The notes under the pieces were generated by a model, which did not search any database, had not been told where the DNA came from, and worked only from the letters and a program-made list of their open reading frames with translations. Shown piece by piece: positions 58,763 to 64,000 of a stretch of DNA of 64,000 nt. Source of the stretch: Lycorma delicatula (lineage: Eukaryota; Arthropoda; Insecta; Hemiptera; Fulgoridae); NCBI RefSeq assembly GCF_047948215.1, contig NC_134463.1, positions 59,030,201 to 59,094,200 of the forward strand, read 5' to 3'. The stretch's first letter is position 1, and every line of letters starts with the position of its first letter. Position numbers and translations under genes: made by a program.

Positions 58763-59067
58763 GAACAATTAATGATCATAGCTGTTTCCCGCGTTTCTTC
58801 ACAAAACAAATAAAGTTTGGCAAATTTTTAAATAGTTATTTTATTTTGTAATTATTTAATATAAAATTAAGTGTAAAATTATCTTTAAAAAACAATTAAA
58901 ACGTAAAAAAGCCTTTCATTTTGACTTAGTTAAAAATAATTAGAAAATTATTTGTTGTATAGAGTTAATTAGTTTATTGTTGGTACAACTTACTAACCTT
59001 TAATTTGGCAAAGACTTCAAAAAGTCAGAATTTTGAAAAAAATACCTTTTTTTAATTTTTTCTAGAT
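58763..59067. other. AT-rich non-coding stretch
   Basis: Nothing is recognised. Confidence 0.6.
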
Positions 59068-59190
59068 TCGTTTTATTTTTCTTTAAGTTTGTTATTTATT
59101 TATTATTTTTTTTGTCTATTTTATAGTTTTATTTTATGTTTAGTGTGGATAATAGGTTAAAAAAAAACTGCGTGTATGAAAAAAAGCCGA
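59068..59190. repeat. direct repeat, unit 2
   Basis: Second copy of the 58160 repeat about 900 bp downstream (TGTTTAGTGTGGATAATAGG). Confidence 0.7.
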
Positions 59191-59220
59191 TTGCATGAAA
59201 CGTAAACTTATGTTCTACCC

Positions 59221-60377
59221 ACGTTAACTAGAAGTTAACTAGGAGTCACGTTAACTAGGAGTCATCCTCCAGAAAAAACGGTAGATACACTGAGCACATA
59301 GACAGTGTATGCAACAAGACAGAAAGGATGATAAAATGTTTAAACATCATTATGTCATCGCAGAATGCCCCTAGGGCCTCAAAGCGCTGCTTACTGGCGA
59401 CCACCGTCGTGTCTTCGCTTATGTATGCCGTTCCGGCCTGGTGGCGCTCTATCGCCATCAGGCGCAACAAGGAGAGACTACCGAAGACGCACAGGCGTGT
59501 GCTCCTAGGTCGATTTTGCATACAGGACTGTGTCCTATGCCGCCCTGTGCGTGTTATCGGGTGCACCTCCTATTGACCTAATCGCAAAAAAGAGGGTGGA
59601 GAGGGCACAAGGCAAGCCAGAGCAAGAAGTCAGGGATGCTGTTTATAATATCTGGCAGGAAAGATGGTCGCAGGAAGGTGTGGGTAGATGGACGAGAACC
59701 CTCATCCCCAACATCAAACCATGGTTGTCGAGAAGATTTGGTGAGGTTGATGACCTATCGCAGTTTTTTACAGGACATGGTTCCTTCAATAACTACCTGC
59801 ACAAAAATAGGCAAGAGAGAAGAGCTAATTTGCAACTACTGCAACGAGATAGGTGATGCTGATCACACCTTTTTTGAGTGCAATAGGTGGGACACACTTA
59901 GACATAGTAAGGCACTCACCGGTATAACTCCAGACACAACAATTGAATACATGCTAAGAAGCGAGTTAAACTGGAATAATATTTCTAGTTTTGTTAGACA
60001 AGTCGTACTACAGAAATACTCCGATGAGAGAAGACAAGGTGTTGGCTAGAGTAGGACTGGGTGGACAGCTTTGCTGGTGAGGTCCAACATGCTGCGGTGT
60101 GTTGGCACTGATGAGCCACCAAGGACTTCATGGGTAACAGTCAGGTAACAGCACACTGAATACCGAAAAGACCCGGCACCACGTCACGACACACTAGGTA
60201 TGGCGTGGTGTCCAAAAGGGTAATACTCTCAAAAAGAGCTAACCGCTAGGCCGACCTGCCATGTCGGTATATAGCCAGTAGGTGGGGAGGCCTATTTAAA
60301 GACACTCCCCTGGGTGGCGTAATACCAACAAGTCGGTCCGGCCCAGGGGGGCTGAGAGGAAAAAAAACGTTAACTAG
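59221..60377 (+). mobile_element. 5'-truncated R1-like non-LTR retrotransposon with target-site duplication
   Basis: The insert contains only the 3' end of a LINE ORF2, a 3'UTR and a short A-tail (60360-60367). The target-site duplication ACGTTAACTAG is at 59221-59231 and 60367-60377. At the 5' junction a 16-bp unit, GTTAACTAGGAGTCAC-like, is tandemly repeated before the coding sequence begins near 59260. The 3'UTR is about 310 bp, GC-rich, and ends CCCAGGGGGGCTGAGAGG. Truncation at the 5' end is normal for target-primed reverse transcription. Confidence 0.88.
59260..60049 (+). pseudogene. LINE ORF2 C-terminus (R1-clade-like reverse transcriptase), two frameshifts
   Basis: Three consecutive pieces read in order: up to about 59510 the end of the reverse transcriptase region (RASKRCLLATTVVSSLMY, AVPAWW); after a one-base shift near 59513, VSYAALCVLSGAPPIDLIA (59530-59590) and the connection region to about 59800; after a second shift at an A-run near 59803, the C-terminal CCHC zinc knuckle CNYCNEIGDADHTFFEC (CX2CX7HX4C, near 59840-59882), ending TAG after RRQGVG at 60049. 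The endonuclease and most of the RT are absent. R1-like from the motif order, recalled not searched. Confidence 0.85.
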
Positions 60378-60409
60378 AAAACTACAGCATACTTATATGC
60401 AGTTTTAGT

Positions 60410-60465
60410 AAACGTAATACCGTAAGAAAACTTACGTTTTATTACGGTAAGTAATACCGAGAGTT
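60410..60465. repeat. small inverted/direct repeat cluster
   Basis: GTAATACCG occurs twice, and CGTAATA and CCGTAAG each have an inverted partner (TATTACG, CTTACG) within 50 bp. It can fold into a short stem-loop. Confidence 0.6.
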
Positions 60466-60776
60466 TTCTAAATGTGATAAGCGAATATAACTTTCAAATA
60501 CAGAATATGATTGCGATTTGATTTCAAGCAACATGACATAGATATAATTTAATTTTAATCAAATTTTGAGAGCTGTTAGGTAAATACTTTTATATTGATA
60601 CGGAAATACATAAATTTTTAGTGTTTTATGCACTTGAACCAATGTTCTTGTCAAAGTGCATGTAAACTACACAAATAATCTTTTTAAAAAATTGGTCGCT
60701 AAGTTATCTGGAAAACCTAACAAATTCCTAAAAAAAAAATTAAAAAATGAAATCACAGCTGATAAAATGAATCTAT
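60466..60776. other. AT-rich non-coding stretch
   Basis: Nothing is recognised. Confidence 0.6.
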
Positions 60777-61548
60777 TTTTACTCTCCCGTCTAGCGCTAT
60801 AGCAGAGCTATAGATTTAGAAGGGAAAGTATTGTAATCGTCCAGTTTGGGTATATGCGGTTTTCACCGGATCTTAATGTTTTGACACCTAAGGAATCCAA
60901 AAACCGGATGGAAATTTTACCGATGTTCATATGTGTGTATGTTCGGTGTCGCCTTTTAAATCAGCTTATACCTCCAGAACTACTGGAACGATTTCGACCA
61001 AACTTGGTCAGATTACTTCTATATATGGGACATTAATGCCAATAAATTATAAAGTTAATGATGGGAGTGAGGCTGTAGAGCAAGGTCACCCTCAGTATCT
61101 TGAGATTAAGGTCTTATTTTCCTTAGGCACATTTGTTAATAATTAAAATAATATTTTTAAAAAAAATTCGCAAAAAATGCTCTAAATAAACTAGTGGGTA
61201 AGTGGGTATATTGCATCATTAGTACCCTCTCTCATTACAAGGAGCTCTAGTGTAGCACTAAAAATACAGCTTCTGTAGTCGTTTTTTTTTGTTGTGACGT
61301 CACATGTGAGTGGTATAATTAAATGAATAATATTTAAAGTGTAAAAAAGTATGTAAAGTGGTCGCTAGTATTGCCACACGTGCGCGAATGAAATAAATAT
61401 GCGCGTGCGCTTTATTTAGAATCATTAAATTAAATAAACAAAAAATATTATATTTAAATGAAATTATAAATATTTTAAATTGTGTGTGTAAGCCGTGCAT
61501 CAGAAAAAAGCCGCGTGACGGGAAAGTCCTATCACTGTATTGTCAGCT
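60777..61548 (+). mobile_element. HP2 element copy 2 (best ends)
   Basis: The left compound hairpin is ACTCTCCCGTCTAGCGCTAT and AGC (60781-60803) paired with 60807-60829 (GCTATAGAT ... AAGGGAAAGT), then ATTGTAATCG. On the right GACGGGAAAGT (61517-61527) is the exact inverted form of the ACTTTCCCGTC found in copy 1, followed by ~20 nt ending TGTCAG and a T-run. The internal GT run and TAAGCCGTGCATCAGAAAAAA are as in copy 1. Frames 60854-61146 are chance readings within the element. Confidence 0.9.
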
Positions 61549-62271
61549 TTTTTTTTTTAATTGTCTTTAGAATAGCTTTAATGGATTTTAGAGACTTAAT
61601 AAGGCATTCAATAGTTTTTTGGGTAGTTAAAAAATCTTTTTTTTTTTTATAAAATCGATATAATTTAGAATTCTTATAATAAGATATCAAACTTTTAATT
61701 TGTAACTTATGAGGGAATCCAATTATAATTTTTTTTGTTGGTGGGGGGGGGGGAGGCGGGTAGATTTATTTACAACATAAGCTTGAAGCTTGTGCGTGGA
61801 TTTGAAATGGATCTTATAGTTAATGGTTAGCTATGCATTATAATGTACTTGTTTAAGGGAAGGTATTCTAATCGCATCGTATCTTTTATAATATGCTATT
61901 TTCAAAGACGAAGTAAAGTTATTTAAAAATTAAATTATTTTCTAAATTTTCTAATGCATCAATACGTTTAAAAATAATTACGAAGTTAATACATGTAAAG
62001 TAACGTGAATTTTACAATTATCCATTTAAGATGCGGTTGACTGTTTAAATAACAAGATTTAATTTTTTTTTTAAATCAGTTAAAAAGTAATCAGCCGATT
62101 TTATTTTGCTTATAGAATAATGTATAAAACATGGTTTATTATATAGAAAACCGCGAACCAAACTTTGAGGAACTTTTTCTTTTTAATTTAAATAAAATTA
62201 GACGATTAAAATACAGGTTTGAGAAAACTATTTTTTTTAAATATATTCTTGTTTATAAAAATTATAATTTT
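61549..62271. other. AT-rich non-coding stretch
   Basis: Contains a poly-G run (about 61743-61752) and T-runs; no gene. Confidence 0.6.
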
Positions 62272-62931
62272 TTTCGTACAAGAAAATATTGTAATCGCAA
62301 AAAATTCCGGTTTTCAGGTTTCAACGAAAATATCCATCTTGAATATCCCTGAATCCATTTTGACTAGTTTCGGCGTGACGTCTGTACGTTTCTATCTCGC
62401 GTAACTCAAAAACGATTAGCCGTAGAATGTTGAAATTATGGATTGTTGTAACATCTAATTGTGCACCTCCCTTCTGATTGCAATCGACTTGAAGCAAAAA
62501 TGTCCAAAAAAGTCCAAAATCTAAAACGTTTGGATTTTGAACTTTTTCTTAACTGCAATAATAAAACTTCATTTTTCAACGATATATCATAAGTGGTACT
62601 TACTTTCATTGGTTCCAGAATTATAGCCAAATAAAATTTTAATTAATGCAATATTTGGATCTTACAAGGGGAAGAAACATCGGTTCGAATCCTTTTCCTT
62701 TTTTTTTAATTTATTAAATATATTGATTTATTAATAATTATAAACTTCCGATTGTAAAAAAAGTTTTACAATAAATAATAATTCAATAATAACAATTAAA
62801 AGAAAAATATGAAAAAAATGAGAAGTTATTAGTGAAATAAAATTTTGTGTACGTTTCATTTGAAAAAAATATGTGTATATGTAATTTAATAGGCATACAA
62901 GGAAGTCATGTGGTTTCCACATAAAATTTCT
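62272..62931 (+). mobile_element. HP1 element copy 7 (short form)
   Basis: Part of the left hairpin remains (CGTACAAGAAAATATTGTAA then TCGC). Internal words AAAAACGATTAGCCGTAG and TTGTGCACCTCCC, the T-arm ACATCGGTTCGAATCC near 62678 and the right end (ATAGGCATACAAGGAAGTCA and TGTGGTTTCCACAT) are all present. Confidence 0.9.
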
Positions 62932-64000
62932 TTTCTTATTAGGCTCATGTCTCTTTTCGCAATTTAAGACAAAACAAAAACAAACAATTATAATCCGTAA
63001 TGAAAAAGATGTTTTGTTGGATATTGAAATGCGGAATGTCCCACAAGTTTCCATACATAAAAAATAACATTTTTTTTATGAATACCATTTTTATTTATTT
63101 TTATGAATTTATTATTTATTTTTAAGTATTCTGTATCTACGAAAACTTACGGAACATTGCATAATTTAATCATGGTAATTTTAGAAATTTTGTATTAAAA
63201 TTTATTATAATTTTATTAATTTTTTTTTTTTTTGTTTGTTTCAGGTATGCCATTTAAATTTGTTCTCTATAAATTATTTAAACTTTTTGTAAGTACAATA
63301 ACATTAAATTAATATTAGTTATATTGTAATAATGTACATCTGTAATTATATATTTATATAATCCAGTATTGAGTTGAGAAATTGTATATTGTTTATATTT
63401 GCATTCGATTCGTGCAAGAAAGAATATGTTAGAGTTGGTATAAGTTTTAAAATGTCCTATTCTTCTTTTGACTATGATGCATCCTATTAAGTATATGATT
63501 TTACAAATTTTCATTATCTGAATTGCTTTTCCTGAGAGTAACGATGCAATACAACTAGTCCATATAATGTACTTTGTTATTTGTAGAGTTACTTTCATCG
63601 TTACTGGAATATCTATAATGTAAATTTGCATTAAATTAAACTGAATAAATAATGAGCATTTCACTTCCCACTCTCTTGGCTTGGGGCGTTTATTATTCTT
63701 GGAAATGACTGTATCATTTCCGCGAGTAACTTATGTATCGTTTCAGATCGTTTACAATCGTTACGTTATGTTATGTAGGATTGTTACAGTCTTAATTACT
63801 TATGTTTATAGATTTAAAAATATACTTCATTATTATTACACACCTACCCCTATTTATCTATTAGTAACAGGAGTTCTTTGTAATTTTGGGCTCGTTAAAA
63901 ATAAAACTTTATTAAAAACTGACAATTATTATAAAAAAAAAAGAAAAGAAGTTACAGGTTATCTACGTCAGATGGTACATTAAATCTATAACACCCAGCA
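62932..64000. other. AT-rich non-coding stretch
   Basis: Minus frame 63278-63664 (128 codons) and plus frame 63681-63983 are AT-driven with no recognisable domain. Nothing supports a gene. Confidence 0.5.

Noticed and set aside
63278..63664. 128-aa minus-strand frame
   Set aside because: The longest frame apart from the LINE pieces, but it is Ile/Tyr/Lys-rich as expected for AT-rich DNA and has no motif.

Overview
This window is AT-rich animal DNA, most likely from an insect. The mariner, R1-like LINE, Helitron, hAT-like and tRNA-SINE content fits a large, repeat-rich arthropod genome. A hemipteran source is a guess from the style of the repeats, not something the sequence proves. There are no operons, ribosome binding sites or bacterial-type genes. 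I find no host protein gene that I can name. The window reads as intergenic or intronic sequence built from layers of mobile elements.

Four groups of repeats dominate. (1) SINE-A (9 copies) is tRNA-derived, with an A box near TGGTCTAGTGG and a B box near GTTCAAGTCC; most copies are ~270-310 bp. (2) SINE-B (6 copies) is a different tRNA-derived head (B box GTTCGAATCCC) of ~110-165 bp that ends in nearly the same 3' tail as SINE-A. (3) HP1 (8 copies, ~640-1130 bp when near complete) has a hairpin at one end, a 13-bp subterminal inverted repeat ACTTCCTTGTACG and a tRNA-like T-arm inside; two copies are a longer subfamily. (4) HP2 (2 long copies and 1 fragment) and HP3 (2 copies) have the same kind of hairpin end. 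HP1 and HP2 share both end architectures, so I treat HP1-3 as one superfamily of non-autonomous elements, possibly Helentron/HINE-like.

Layout: 0-5 kb, microsatellites, SINE-A and a CTCF-like motif; 5.3-6.5 kb, hAT-like element; 8.6-11.4 kb, HP1, a GC-rich island and two adjacent SINE-A copies; 14-19 kb, HP1, HP2, a GTTAAC palindrome cluster and HP3; 22-30 kb, HP1 with a nested SINE-B, SINE-B and two SINE-A copies; 30.6-31.5 kb, a GC-rich segment with a short ORF and a small foldback; 32-37 kb, HP1 copies and hairpins; 39.5-43.3 kb, SINE-B and two broken mariner transposases; 44.4 kb, a Helitron helicase fragment; 46.2-47.9 kb, SINE-A inside mariner inside a hAT-like element; 49.7-52.8 kb, HP1 between direct repeats, SINE-B, SINE-A and HP3; 54.1-55.5 kb, a mariner split by SINE-A; 56.9-57.7 kb, a long foldback and a small ORF with a predicted membrane segment; 59.2-60.4 kb, a 5'-truncated R1-like LINE with a target-site duplication; 60.8-62.9 kb, HP2 and HP1.

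The identifiable transposase, reverse transcriptase and helicase ORFs are all broken, so they are remnants. The best candidates for something undescribed are the HP superfamily with its embedded tRNA-like arms, the shared SINE tail, and the two GC-rich ORF segments at 30.6-31.2 kb and 57.3-57.7 kb. All copy comparisons were made by eye.
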